Below, one piece after another: positions 1 to 12,375 of a stretch of DNA of 64,000 nt. The translations under genes and the position numbers were made by a program. The stretch lies in assembly GCA_028023455.1 (NCBI GenBank), contig JAQFVV010006274.1:4774001-4838000 (forward strand). The letters are read 5' to 3'. The notes under the pieces are model-generated. The model worked only from the letters and a program-made list of their open reading frames with translations. It did no database searches and was not told the origin of the DNA. The stretch is from Epiperipatus broadwayi (taxonomy: Eukaryota; Onychophora; Udeonychophora; Euonychophora; Peripatidae). Within the stretch, counting starts at the first letter, position 1; each line of letters opens with the position of its first letter.

Positions 1-1533
1 TTTTATGGAAAGATTTGATATTCCTAATATTATAAAAGATAAAGAGAGTATTAAATGCATATTCTAATTATAAAAAAGGGTGAATGAAGGAGAACCTGAA
101 TGCCATTAACATCAAAACAGCTGGTATAAGTAAATACCATATATTGAATTGATTTAAGATTAAAATAATTATGCTTATTTTAGTGGATAAAATAAACATC
201 TGCATAGAGAAGTTATAGTTATTATAAAATATAGTATAATAGATTATGAACTAGAAAATTTATTACTACTAAAGGATGTTTTTTTTTTTACTAATGTATA
301 ATGGTATTGATAAACTATTTAGATAATGAATGTTAATATTTCATGGAAATATTTCATTATCTAATATTTTGTTAATGAACTTACAATTATTTATTAATGT
401 TTTTGTATAATAATAATGCTAATGCTTATTAATGGTATAGTTTGAGAAAAGATAATGTGATTACCATAAAAGTGTATTTTTGTTTCATATCATTACTTTA
501 TAATAAAAATAGTTGAATTTGAAACTATTTATTATTTTTTTTTGTATATATTTTTTCAATAGAAGTATTTTGAATTAAAGTTATGTAAATGTTATATTTA
601 GTAAATTTTGAAATCATAGTTGTTATAATAAATTCTCAATGTTTGTTTTAAATTAATCTTAGGTTTTGAGAGTTTCTTTCTTGATGTGTCCAAGTCATTA
701 TGGATCTTCCTAACCACACACATGTATTATAAAAATTTATTATATATTCATATTATTGCACATGATTTATAACAGATACAGTATGATTATTAGATCATAA
801 TTGTTGAAGATGTTATTTATTAAAGATGGAAAAGTGTATAATGCAAATTTATTAATAATCTGATATAATTATAACCAAGCTTTACATTTCTTAATATGCC
901 ACATAAAGAATATAATAATAACTATAATTAATAAAATGAAAATATTTTTGAATTTATTTAATCCAATAAATATTATTTGCAGTAGTCTATAATTTTGATG
1001 TATTATTTGATGAGCAAATTAAATAGATAATTTTTAAAATAAGAGTTCTGGCGTATTTTATTGATTATTATTGTCATGGTATAGTTAGGTATATGTAAAA
1101 CTCCTCACTATATATAGCTATATTAGTTAATGTGTAATTGTCAGAATAAGGATTAGAATGTTAGGAATTTTAATTAATGTGTTATTGTATTAAATGGAAG
1201 AGTGTAATGTATATTAGTATTCAATTTAATAGTGGTGATGTTAATTATAGTTTATTTTATGTAATAGGTAAGGCATGGGAATATTACTGTTAGTTTATGA
1301 AAGTATGGTAGGGGTGGTATTCCTATGCCATTGAGAATGTATCTTTTTGAGTTGTGTTCTTAATATTAAACTGTGTATCTTACTGGATGCTTATAGTTGA
1401 GTCTTGTGATTTTTAATATTTAATCAAACAATTTTTGTTATTAGATTGGGCTAGTATTTAAATGGATTTATAGATTATTTGACTTTAGATGCTATTAGAT
1501 TTATGTTAAATCATTAGTTTAGTAATTGATTAG
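1..1533. other. AT-rich sequence without a gene
   Basis: No coding region is supported. The last part, about 1290-1533, is loosely colinear with 44020-44290 in the left arm of the big palindrome. Shared marks are tatgccattgag, then gagtctt/aagtctc before an AT-rich run, then ggctagt/gagctagt, then a terminal ttatat. It may be an old single copy of the unit that makes the palindrome arms. The similarity was judged by eye only. Confidence 0.35.
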
Positions 1534-1807
1534 ATGTTATATAATGAGCATGCCAATAGCTCTTAACAAGCTTTTCAGAATATCCTTATCCTCAGACCAG
1601 TTTCTAGCTCTGGCTTTCATCAGTGAGGCACTAGAATATTCAAGCATTAGAATTAAAATACCAGGTCAAGCCCAGCACTTTATCTAATGTTTAACTATTA
1701 AGTAGAAAGACATCCCTCACTAATGAAAACCAGAGCTAAAAGCAGTCTGAGGATAAAGATATTCTGAAAAGCTTGTTAGGAGCTATTGGCACCTCATTAT
1801 ATAACAT
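1534..1807. mobile_element. foldback MITE, about 274 bp
   Basis: Two long imperfect inverted arms start atgttatataatgag and end ctcattatataacat. Inside, gcttttcagaatat pairs with atattctgaaaagc, and cttatcctcagac pairs with gtctgaggataaag. Further in, agctctggctttcatc pairs with the middle of the other side. Between them is a short AT-rich loop. There is no coding capacity. This is a typical non-autonomous inverted-repeat element; the superfamily and target duplication cannot be decided. Confidence 0.75.
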
Positions 1808-2034
1808 TTGTAATACAAGCTTATTAAATTAAGTCATGTGATATATGACTTAATTTCCTTGAAATAATTTATTAGATATACTATTATTATGAGGTAGTCG
1901 TTGAAGTTTTAAACAGTAATTTGTATTGTTTTGGTGAGTTGACTAAGAGTTAATAATACTTGAGTGGCCAGAGATGGATACTGTGTCTTAGTCCCTTTTA
2001 AATAATTTTAAATTTTGTTTTCAACATTATGTGA

Positions 2035-3530
2035 ACAGACCGGCCCTTCAAGCAAAGGGGAGAATACCATCGATAGCACAGCTATCAATGATACCCACGG
2101 TCAGACCGAGCTATGCAAAGCATAACATGATCACATTTCCAGACGGTGACCCACCTTGACTGCTAGATTCAAACCCCTACCATCCAAAGCATTTTATTTT
2201 AGAGGTAAACCTCAGGTGCCAGCTAATTACATGAAGTAACTAACATGTCTGGAGGGTAGTATCCCATGACTAGCTCATATTCTGTCTCAGGGTCCAGCAT
2301 ATTTACTTAACACATAAAGTAACTTATACAATAATTGACTGGTGATGCAGTGACAAATGAAAAAGAGAATATAGACAAAATAACAACTAAGGCAAACATT
2401 AATATTTAATTAAACACACACATATCTAATATAATACAATAATATTGAAATTTACATATAAAATCATATAAGTAATTACTTAGACTAAATTATGATAGTC
2501 CTTCGTTAATTAAAGTTCATTCATTTAAATATAAAGTGTCTATAGACAGTGATAAAGTATCTTTATTTAGGTTTTCATTTGTGTGTATTTTCCAACTGGT
2601 TGGCTATCTCATTCTCCATCGATGGCTTCATGGCATGTTTCCATTCTGTGACTCAGCAATGGGGAAATAAGAGAATAGTGGTAGCATTTATTTTATGATT
2701 ATGGCATCAGTTTCCAGCATTTGTTTGCGGTGAAATAGTTGAATTGCGGAGATTTGGGGCATGAAGCCCTGTCAGACATATCCATGGCTTATGCAGCTTC
2801 TCCATTAATGTTGACCACAGCAGTAATTGACTGGCTTACTACTACATTCTGAATATGTGGATCTCTGATTGTTTGGATTCTGCATTCTGTCTGAACTGAT
2901 GAATGATCTAGCAAATTGCAGCCCTATATTACACATTAGATTATATCACAAACCAGAGTAACTAATAATAGAAAGAGCCACTTTATATACTCTTTTCTCT
3001 CCTATTATTTTAATCTCTTATCATTATTTTTAAATTTAAATCTTAACTTGAAATGTCTTTTAATTAATTTTCAATTTCTGGTTATCTTAAACCCTTGCTC
3101 AGATTAATATAAACTTATTCGATAAGATAGTTTACAGTTCTTTTTTAATTAATACAACTATTGATTATGATTCTATTATTAATCAAAATCTTATACACTA
3201 ATTACATAATGAAAGTTATTATTATTATTATTTTTACAAACAAATTTTTAGACTAATTTTATTCTAAATTTTACATATGTATTTAGCTTTTACTTTATAA
3301 AAGCTCTTTTCTTTAAAAAAGAGAGAGAGAGAGAAAAGTTTTAACTGTTCTTTAATTCTCTTATACATTTCTCCCCCCTCATGCTAAGAAGTTTTATTCT
3401 AAAATAAAAATACGAGGCAGTATTTTTTATTTTTTTGTTTAAAAAAAAATCTTTAAATTATTTTTTTTAATAAAAATTACAGACTTGTACCACTGTACAA
3501 TAGTGGTACAATATATATATATATATATAT
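2035..3530 (+). mobile_element. hairpin-ended repeat, family 1 copy A
   Basis: It shares its left end (acagaccggcccttcaagc) and interior with the copy at 33486-36115, in the same order. Shared interior marks include a tRNA-like B-box region (gattc-aaacccc), ctatagac and ttaggttttcatttg. The right end is a hairpin with perfect 10-bp stems, ttgtaccact at 3485-3494 and agtggtacaa at 3502-3511, followed directly by (AT)n to 3530. A poly-T/poly-A stretch lies just before the hairpin. It carries no open frame of note. The structure is like Helentron/HINE elements (3' hairpin, simple-repeat tail), but the class is inferred. Confidence 0.6.
3485..3530 (+). repeat. terminal hairpin plus (AT)n tract of copy A
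   Basis: A perfect 10-bp stem with a 7-base loop is followed by about 20 bases of alternating AT. It marks the right boundary of the element by analogy with 36053-36115 and 6222-6260. Confidence 0.7.
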
Positions 3531-3989
3531 GTATTAATATGACTAGGTTATGAACTATATATAGCTTACATGCATGCTTATATACAAGTGTGTTTGTAAC
3601 TGCTTATTTTTTTCGTGAAAGGACAAAATGCAATAGAATATTTATATAAGTATTGTAACGGTATGGAGAAATTAGGGTGATGGTTGAACCCACAGTTAAA
3701 GATTCAAATTTAAGCATACAAATATATAATGACAACTATGAAAAATTTGCATGAGAGATCAGCAAAGAACTAATAATTTCACTCAGCATTACGTACAAGA
3801 ATAATAATCATTCATCATCATGAATAATCAATAATAAAAATAAATCAATAGACAATCTTGTGAATGGATTTGAAATGGATCTACTATAGACCAAGCTAAT
3901 TATTTAGCCCTTGCAAAACTTAGGGTAGCAAAATATCATAATTTGGAAGCACATACTTAAAAGTGCTAATCCATAAGAATATATATATA
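3531..3989. other. AT-rich spacer between two hairpin-type elements
   Basis: No gene is visible. It contains gtaacggtatggag at about 3656, which recalls the ends of the neighbouring elements, so another eroded copy is possible. It ends in an (AT)n run where the next element begins. Confidence 0.3.
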
Positions 3990-6260
3990 TTGTAATGATC
4001 CGGAGAATTTTTGCTTAACGTAATCTGCACTATAGGGTGCCATCTAGGCATTTGAACCTAGAAAAATTTATAAAGTAGGCAGATACATAAGTAGAAAAAA
4101 AAAAATAATTTTTTTTTTTTTTTATAAATTTTGATTCCGGTCGTTAGCCCATTGTCACTAGCTCAGGGAGTAGCAGAGATTTAAATTTCATAATAAATTC
4201 TTATCTAAGAATATATAAAAAAGAATAAAATAAGCCACTGCCAGTAATTAACACACAAACATTTATTTACGCACATATATAAAATTTAGCATTATTTTAG
4301 AATAACTTTTACTTTGGATTTTAACTTGATTTTAGAATTTAAATTTACATTTTAATTTTTATAATATTATAAGTTTACATTTTAATTTTTTATAAGTTCG
4401 CACAGATGGGTTTATAAAATGTGTTTTTAATGTTGAGTATAGATCGGTTACATAGATTACACGGTCAAAAAACATTTCAAAATAAACATAAACGATCAAA
4501 ATACAAAATCATTGATACCGTCAATTGCATAGGGAATACAAGAAACCCAATGGTGTTCATCATAAGACACCGCATTGACACCAATAACTTAAAAGACATC
4601 CGACATAAATACATCTTAGATACTCACCGTAAGGTATCAGTATTTACCGAATGTCTATATATTTTGATCAAATATGAAAACCAAAAACATAATCAACCGG
4701 TAACGAACCCATGCAAACGTCTATACCCAACTTAAATTTAATGCATTTTTATTTAGGGTGTCGAGTATGAATAAACTACATAGATCTGCATTTGAAAAGA
4801 AAATATTCTTCCCTGATTTAACCTTAGGCAAAAAGTTCGCAGTCAAACCGGCATCAATCCATCTGATACATTTATGTATTCAATGTAGCATGAAAATACG
4901 ACAACACAAAATACTATACTGTCAGGAATGTACATCTGAACAGTAAGTAGAGTTAGAGAAGACATCGTCTCTCCACCAACAGGAATGCTACATCTATTGG
5001 CGAGTAGAACAATAAACAAAAAACTCCATAGGAATGGATTGCGGTTCTTTGCCGACTTACAAACCCATCCATAGGCAAACAGAAGGTGTGTGGCATATAT
5101 ATGCAATCCTGCCCATAGTGGATCTCATACTACATCTACTAACTACATCAATATATCCAATCCATTGACCTAATTCAACTATGAAACAAATAACCTAAGA
5201 TTTACCCTCCCCTAATATAACTTTACAAATCTATATAGCCATTCACGCCCGACTTAAGTTTAACATTTATGTAATTTAGTCTAATAAAAAACAAAAATCA
5301 TATTAAAAACTTAAAAGAACAAAAAAATAAATAAATGGAAATGATTTTAAATAAAAAAAAAACATTAAATAACATTATTAACATTAATTTACGTTGGTCA
5401 GATAGGATTCTATTTGTATTATTTACTAAAAGGTTTAGAATTTAGAGTTCTTATTGTTTTCAAATGAATATAAAGTTCTTACGATTTTTAAAACGTCCAG
5501 CTTTATCCTTTACAGTTGCTTGCCGTTGTTGGTAATTTTGAACGGGAATTCCCACGCCGTACTGAAGATATTGGTATCCAGTTAGCCGTTGTTTTTATTT
5601 ATCCGGAGGTCTTTACTTGAGCTGGTCCTTAACGTAGAAAACGATGTCATTTCTCTTTCTTTTTTAGCAGAACTGAAGGGATTGAAGAGTGCGTCTTTTC
5701 AATCCCTTCTCCTTCGACTCCGCACTAACACATATCTGTACTCTCGTAATAACTAATTAATTCTTTTATTTTCAAACCTTTCCTTTTATAATAATTTTGT
5801 GGATTAACTCAACATTACGTCATGATGGTGAAAACCTTTTCGTTGAGGTCCGATTTCCCGATGGATTTCTTTCATTTGCTAAAAGTTTCTATTGTTTTCC
5901 TATCTGACCGTTGTTTATACATTTAAATGCCCAAGGGCTTGTTCACTTGGACTAATTAAAATAATCATTTCCATTTTTCAATAACATTAATTAATTTGTT
6001 TTCAAACTTAAAGATATATTTTTATCTTTAAATCTTTACTGAAAATTTAGTTTTAAAATACTTTTTCTTTAATAAAGTTTTCGTTTAATAATTTTTTTTT
6101 CATCTGTGCAATTTATATATACGAGTTTAAGATAGAATTAATTTTCAATTTTTAATTCTTAAAAAGGAAGTTTTATTTGCGAACTTTTATTCTTTTCATG
6201 TTTACTAATAAAAAAAAACAATGTAACGTACGTATGTGCCCGTTACAATATATATATATT
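3990..6260 (+). mobile_element. hairpin-ended repeat, family 2 copy C
   Basis: The left end, just after an (AT)n tract, reads tgtaatgatccggag. The segment ggcatttgaacctag near 4050 and gccactgccagtaatt near 4233 recur, inverted, in the insertion at 48289-50267, so the two are one family. An internal hairpin, gaagggattgaa against ttcaatcccttc, lies at about 5676-5711. The right end is tgtaacg (6222) and cgttaca (6241), a stem-loop followed by (AT)n. Short frames at 4421-4735, 4758-4946 and, minus, 4843-5106 have no recognised motif and I do not count them as genes. Confidence 0.6.
6222..6260 (+). repeat. terminal hairpin plus (AT)n of copy C
   Basis: TGTAACG and CGTTACA pair across a 12-base loop and are followed by alternating AT. 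The inverted family member at 48289 has a closely similar hairpin, TGTAACGG against CCGTTACA. Confidence 0.65.
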
Positions 6261-7614
6261 GGGATAGTAAAACATGCTAATCATCAGAATCATTAATGTA
6301 CTGGCCAACTATAAACTTAATTTCTAAATAAATAATTAAAATGAAATGTAGTGCGTGCACTTTAAAGGATATTCCCTTTGCGCCATCCAACATTAGAGAA
6401 GTAATGTAGTCATTATCAACTGGATATCCATAAACACTAAGTATAAACTCCTTTTATTATAACAGACCATTATGCATGAATCCAGCTCAGTGAGCAAAAG
6501 CTCTATAACTGTTACTGTGAGCAAAAGATATAATACAAACATATAATATTCTCAACTATTTTAGGATTGAGTAAATTCATTGGAATAACTTTAACAATGA
6601 AATATAAATTTATTAATTAACAAAAAATAAAATGAACTTGAGGTCTGCTGAGTATGCTATAAATTGAGCATTCTGATTTTAATTAATACAATAAGAAATA
6701 TGCTATCATATTGTAAAATATAAATATCTGAATAGGTTTACATAAAACACCCATATATCGGCAGGCAAACATACCTGTATCAAAAAAAAAAACATCAGAA
6801 TTGTGATAAACTAATAATAAAATTCAATAATTCATTTTAATAATTCATAGAATATGATTAATTTTAACATATATGTGTCTAAATGACACACACTGTATAA
6901 GCACAGACATGCTTTAACATATGGGAATTTGTCATATAGCAACAAAAAAAAAGCTAGAATATTTTAATCAAACATAAGTAATGGCTGTTTTCACATAATA
7001 TATGTGAGTACCCATAGAAATGTGTGCACAGTGATATTTCATTAGTTAAAAAATAAGCATATTAAACCACATTGTATTTCCACCAGACATAATTAATTCA
7101 ATGTCAAAAAACATAAAATGCACATGTGTATATATAAAAAATATAAATAATCCAAATTAAAGTTATTAATTAGTTTCTTAATTTTTTTACAGTAAATAAA
7201 AGTTTTCTTTAAAAAATATAAATATATTACTTTTTTGACAGTTCTTCATCAATGTTTTTCTTTGTTCAGGTTACTCTTGATTAATTATAAATGTCTTTAA
7301 AAATATTCTAGCAAGTTTTTTGTTTTTGAATCTAGAAAGAGTTTTGCAGCTTACTTTTTTTTTAAACTTCAAAATAAAATCATCATTTTCAATAAAGAAA
7401 GTTTCTGAGTTTCCCTTTTAATAAATAAAATGGAAAAATGGTCGTTTCTTCTTTTCTTTCATTATTCTAGTTTTATTTTTTGTTGTCTCAAGTTATTTAC
7501 TTTAAAAAAATTTGTAATTTAAAAATTTTAACTGTCATTTTCAAGAAATTATCATTCTCAATATATAGCACATTCTATTCACCAGGCGTACTTTATATAT
7601 ATCCAATGCAGTAC
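6261..7614. other. AT-rich, no gene seen
   Basis: This stretch follows the last recognised exon of the minus-strand gene, so it should be intron or 3' untranslated sequence. I found no further exon with credible splice sites and no repeat boundary. Confidence 0.4.
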
Positions 7615-7791
7615 CTTTATCTGTGCTTTTCTGCATATGGATAAAACAGTATATGTATAAACTAATTCTTCAGTAAGCTGATAGAATGTCTTGGTAAACT
7701 GGTTTCTTCTAAAACAGACTGGCTTATTGTCATCCTCAGAAAAAATATAATCCAGTAAATGTTGGCCTACTGTGAACTTTCTGTCTCTATG
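7615..7791 (-). CDS. exon of the unidentified split gene (most downstream exon found)
   Basis: This is an internal exon of 177 bp, or 59 whole codons. On the minus strand it is preceded by the acceptor tgtgttttacag and followed by the donor gtactg after AAAG. Only one frame is open (phase 0 in, phase 0 out). It encodes a mixed, charged peptide starting HRDRKFTVGQ and containing LLDYIFSEDD, FRRNQFTKTF and QLTEELVYTY, with normal amino-acid composition unlike the surrounding AT-rich noise. The phase at entry matches the end of the exon at 11241-11290. I do not recognise the domain. A following exon must lie at lower coordinates because the frame is still open at the donor; none was found down to position 1. 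It could be a pseudogene, but both splice sites and the frame are intact. Confidence 0.7.
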
Positions 7792-10700
7792 CTGTAAAAC
7801 ACACATATATAGTGCTATAAACCACATAAAAGTTGGCTAGCTTCCACATGAATTCAAACTACTGTTGTAACACTAGCAACAGCAGGATACACTCTCTTTT
7901 GCCTTCAGTTATAACTTCATAGTAATCATGTCATCATAATCTGTTGTGAGTCTTTTTTCCAACCTTTTTACAGTCAAAGTGGAATTAAAAAAATATACTA
8001 ATTAAAAATAAGTTTTCTGTATCTTAATAGAAAAAGTTAATGACTTTTCAATTCATTTTAATCCTTTCAAAAACAAGTTTGTAGGATTTTTATCAAAATG
8101 TTATACAAGCTTTAATTAAAAAAAATTGTTAATCAAAATAAATAGTGGAATTTTATAATTGCCAGTATATCTATTGTAACATTAAAACATGCCTATTTTA
8201 ATTTCAAAATCAGAATTAATAAAATATTAATTAGACCTTTTTTAATGTTTAATTTATAATAAATTTATTTTAAATTCAAAATTATTATTTAATCCTTAAC
8301 TATTATTCCAGTGTAATATAAAAAATATCTACAATTTTTTTTTGTTTGTGTTTATTTGTATTTTACTTTTCAACTATATATATATATATTATAACATTTT
8401 CCGTCTTGCTAGGCCTCTGCGCACGAGTTGATCAAGTTATGTCGAAAAGAAGAAAGTTGTATTTCTATTTCTAAAAACACAACTATATTTCCTGATCAAA
8501 CTTGGCCTATTAATTGTTGAGAATTATGCTATTGACGAAATCAGCTTTTAATTTATTTAATATGTGCGCCAGGACCTTTTATTTTAAAGAGTCCGCTGAA
8601 ATAGTCAAATAACATCTCACGAATACAAAAAGAAAAAATACTTTTAAAATAATCGGTATTACATCATACTGTAACGAGAATTATTTTTTTAAGATTATTA
8701 TTCCTGGGCTTATTCAAACATATTGGCAAAGGTAAATTACGTTTTAAATCTTATTAAACTAATAATAATATTTAATAATAAAAAATAATAACTATTATTA
8801 ATAACGTACAAATGAAAATTGGTATTAGAAATATTTTTATTCTAATAGATAAAAAAAATGTTTGAAGTAAATTATTTAACAAATAAATTGGAGAAAACAC
8901 AATTCAGACGTGAATCAATTAATAAAAAAACAATTTTACAATTACTGTTCACTACCCAAATTTCTTCTAGAAAGTTCCTTAAAAATGAATGTCTCTTGTA
9001 CAAAAAAATTAATGTCTCTATCGGGATTGTTTAAACATACTTTTAGAAATTGTTTGAAAACGTTTAATTTGGTCACAATCAGGAGTAATGAAGCATAACT
9101 TACTAATAAGTTTAGTGAATTCACGATGGTTGTAGATAACTATGCATAGTTTTTCGGGGTTAAAATGAGCTCACGGCCATTGATTATAAATCGATCTTGG
9201 TGCTGGTTCCATAGGCTAGTCGCGTAAGCTTCTCTGGTATCCATCGGTAACGATGTCAGCTAAAGCTCTGGTCTACTCTCGCATGAAGAACTTTTTCATC
9301 GTAGAGTGGTCTGGATTCTTTAATCCAAAACCAACCAAAAGAATATCAGGCAAACCAAGACGTTCCTCCAACTGAACCCCTCCTTTTTATACTAGAGGTC
9401 CAGTTTTCAGACTTCTGCACATGCTATTATCATGGCGTTTTTTGGTTCATAATCTTGTAGATTCTTTATAAAATTTATGTTATAAAGTTCTCCTTTTTTT
9501 TTTTTTTATCAAGTTTTTCGGCCATCTTTAATTAGCCAAAATATTTTTCTTTTAGCTTATCTTTTTTTTACTTTTGGAATTCTTTTGTTCTCTCCAATTC
9601 TACTTTTATTTCTAATTACATTAAAAAAAAATACGAAAGAATAATTTAACTTTCATTGTACGTTATTATTTTTTTTTTAAAAAAAAATCTAAATTTACTT
9701 TTATTTCTTAGCTTTTACCAAATGCCAATATATTTGCAATGTATATAAATAAACGTTACAATATATATGCACACACACTACTATGTTGTTGTATGCCACG
9801 AGACACATAACCATTTCAGTATACTGTATTAATATAAATAAGAAGTTTTAGACTGACTGAAATTTTAATTCATAATTTTGATTACCAGTGCATAAGATGC
9901 ACCCTATATTTTAAGCATATTTTGAGGGGAAAAATGTGTGTCCTAAATGCTGGCAAATACGGTAATTATTCTAAAATGAGATTATATGTAATTTTTAAAT
10001 AAAAATTTACAATAATTAATATGTATTTAATATTAAATATTATTATTACGAGTAAATATTTTTTTAAAAAAATATTGTTTATTCAAAACTATTAATATAA
10101 TATATTACGATAAAACTTAATTTACAATTATGAATAATACAAAAGATGAGGATACATAATGCAAAGGAAAATAAAAATAATCAAATTAATACTGCACATT
10201 ATGCACTGTAAAAATTTAATCAATATATAATCAATAAAAAAATAATTGACTAAATTGAAGATAAAAGTTAAAAACTCTATTTTATAATATAATTAAGCAA
10301 ATTACAACATTATTGTAATTTCACTTTAATAATTTTATTAAAACCCAGTTTTATTTTTTATTAATATTGAAGACAGGAAAAATAGTAGTCATAAGGAAAA
10401 TGCAAGAGTTGTATTTTTTAAAAAATAAAGCTAAATGCAAAACTAGTCTTGGAGAAGCAAGATGCTATCACATTTTTTGCTATATTTTATTATTCAATTT
10501 CCTTGGCAAATATACCAGAAGGGAATCCTGTACAATGCACATAGATCTAAAGCTGAGAAAAGAACTAAAACATGCAAATTAAAATAGGTAATGTTTGCAT
10601 AAAGCTTTCTCAAAAATTAAAATTTTTATTTGTTAGAAATACTTATAAATCTGGAACATTTTCAGTTAAAAGAATACCATTTTTTCTTTATCATTTTTTT

Positions 10701-11240
10701 TTATAATTGATTACATAAAAATATTTAATAAATAATGAGACATAGGAGTTGTTTACCTTTCAATCTTTTTTTTAAAAAATACATTCATAATAATTTCAAT
10801 CTCTTCTTTAACATTACCAATAAGAAAATAATTTAAAATGACTAAAACTATATTAAGCATATGATAAAATAACTAATCTATAGATAGGCATTACAATTAA
10901 AAATTGTGACATGCCTTTTCTCCATTTTGATGAAAAGCCTGTGGTATCTCCACAGATTCTTTAAAATAGTATGTCAATTTTAAAATTTTAGCACTGAAAA
11001 AAGTTATAATATAACTGCAAAAGCAGTTCAATATTATAAGATTCCCAAAATAACTTTCAAAATAGCCCCTACAAATTCAAAGATAAAAATCCTTTCTAAA
11101 ATAAAGTGTAATTTTAAGTTTAATTAAGAAAGTCATATTATAAATGTACAACATCGTAAACCATGTTTCATATTACAAACATCTTGAGAAATCTGGTGTA
11201 AAAATCTAGTACAGTATTTAAAAATAACAATTTTTAATAC
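7792..11240 (-). other. intron of the split gene
   Basis: It is bounded by the donor gtatta (minus, at 11240) and the acceptor ttttacag (at 7792). It holds a hairpin-type repeat at about 8385-9765; the rest is AT-rich and featureless. Small open frames at 8910-9124 and 10367-10582 look like chance. Confidence 0.55.
8385..9765 (+). mobile_element. probable hairpin-type repeat, copy D
   Basis: It is a GC-richer island between an (AT)n tract at 8375-8391 and the end motif cgttacaatatat at about 9754-9768, the same end style as the elements ending at 6247 and 39433. Inside, at about 9262-9317, ctctggtctactctc and gtagagtggtctgg form an imperfect internal hairpin. A T-run/A-run junction precedes the right end, as in copies A and B. 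No coding is supported. The left boundary is less certain than the right. Confidence 0.45.
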
Positions 11241-11290
11241 TTGTATAAGCCTTGGTTTTATCCAACATTTTAAGCACCTTTCACATTTCT
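11241..11290 (-). CDS. 50-bp micro-exon of the unidentified split gene
   Basis: This is a short exon with acceptor tttatttttcag and donor gtatta after ATACAA. It begins with two bases that complete the codon opened by the single final base of the exon at 11807-12008 (G + AG gives Glu). It then reads 16 codons, KCERCLKCWIKPRLIQ, and ends in phase 0, as the exon at 7615-7791 requires. The exact phase match on both sides is the main evidence, since the exon is too short to judge by composition. The peptide is Cys-rich (CERCLKC), but with three cysteines only this is not enough to call a zinc site. Function is unknown. Confidence 0.62.
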
Positions 11291-11786
11291 CTGAAAAATA
11301 AACAAGAATCATAAAATAGATCAATAATGAAGCTGAGAGTTATGCTTGAGTTAATTATTGGCTTATATATCAGTTTCCTTGATTAAAGTTTGTGTTGTGC
11401 TTCATTTATCTAATATAGGAAGTTTATTGTATATATTATATGATATGAACATAAACATATGTATAACATTAGAAAGAAGGATAATGACTATAACAAGATT
11501 ACAAAAATAATATATAAGTCAACCAATAGTGTCTGAATAAAATCTAAAGTATATCAAATCTTAAATATTTTTTAAGGTTTCCAATAATATTCTAAAGATA
11601 TACAATAATCTATTAAACATGTATTTAATTCTAACTGAATGTTTTAAAAAAATATTAAAGTCAGATTTAATAACAAGCATTAGATTAATATTATTTTAAG
11701 CTCTTTATTATAGTGCTATCTGTATACTATTTTTAGATATATATTCTAAAATAAAAATTTACAACTGTAAGAATTCGTTTTTATTT

Positions 11787-11797
11787 GGGGGGGGGGG
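11787..11797. repeat. 11-base G homopolymer
   Basis: It is a run of eleven G (C on the gene strand), a few bases inside the intron after the donor of the exon at 11807-12008. It is exceptional in this AT-rich context and prone to length variation or sequencing error. Confidence 0.9.
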
Positions 11798-11806
11798 CAT
11801 ATTTAC

Positions 11807-12008
11807 CATTCATTTCAGTAGTTTCTTCAAGTTTTTGAAATTCTGAATTTTTATTGCAATGATTACTGTTATAATCACTATCTGAAATAACAATTTTTTT
11901 CTCTAAGGGATGAAACCCATTTGAAAAATCAAGTAAATCCAATCGCAGTTCATTAACATTTGGCTCTAATTTCACTGATGGAAAATTGGTTTCTGTTTCC
12001 ATTCTTGG
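11807..12008 (-). CDS. exon of the unidentified split gene
   Basis: This internal exon of 202 bp has acceptor tattttttag and donor gtaaat after AATG. It enters in phase 0 with Pro-Arg-Met and leaves one base over, giving 67 codons plus one. The peptide is acidic and polar, with METETNFPSVKLEPN near the start, LRLDLLDFSNGFHP in the middle and KLEETTEMN at the end, which suggests a flexible linker. The internal ATG could be read as a start, but the acceptor and the open upstream codons favour an internal exon. An 11-base run of C (minus strand) lies just inside the following intron, a few bases past the donor, and may vary between individuals. Function is not recognised. Confidence 0.68.
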
Positions 12009-12276
12009 CTAAAAAATATAGAAATAATTTCATCAAGTAACATTAATTACATTTTTTTTATTCAGAAGTAAAAAAATAAATAAAAATGAGACAGTAAAGC
12101 ACATACATTACCACACGTGACATAATATATTCATAAAATATTACCAAATACTAATTGAAAATCATAAAAATGACTAAATATACACTTATCAGTAATAAAT
12201 AACAATTATTCCACATGTTCATATTAAATATTCTACTGTAAGTTTTAAAAAACCTGGCAGTGTAGTAGTTAGTATA

Positions 12277-12375
12277 TTTACTGACTTTCCATATGCATAA
12301 CATGAGTTAAAATACAGTCTGGAAATTTACTGACTTTCCATATACATAACATGGGTTAAAATATAAAGCCTGGAA
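12277..12375. repeat. two-copy tandem repeat, about 49 bp
   Basis: Two adjacent copies of tactgactttccatat-cataacatg followed by gttaaaata and ctggaaattt. It has no evident function. Confidence 0.7.

Noticed and set aside
4421-5106. Open frames of 62-104 codons on both strands inside copy C
   Set aside because: Composition looks random, there is no known motif and no splice context, and the region is part of a non-coding repeat family.
8910-9124. Antiparallel 60-62 codon frames in an intron
   Set aside because: They are AT-rich, overlap exactly on both strands and have no splice-site support.
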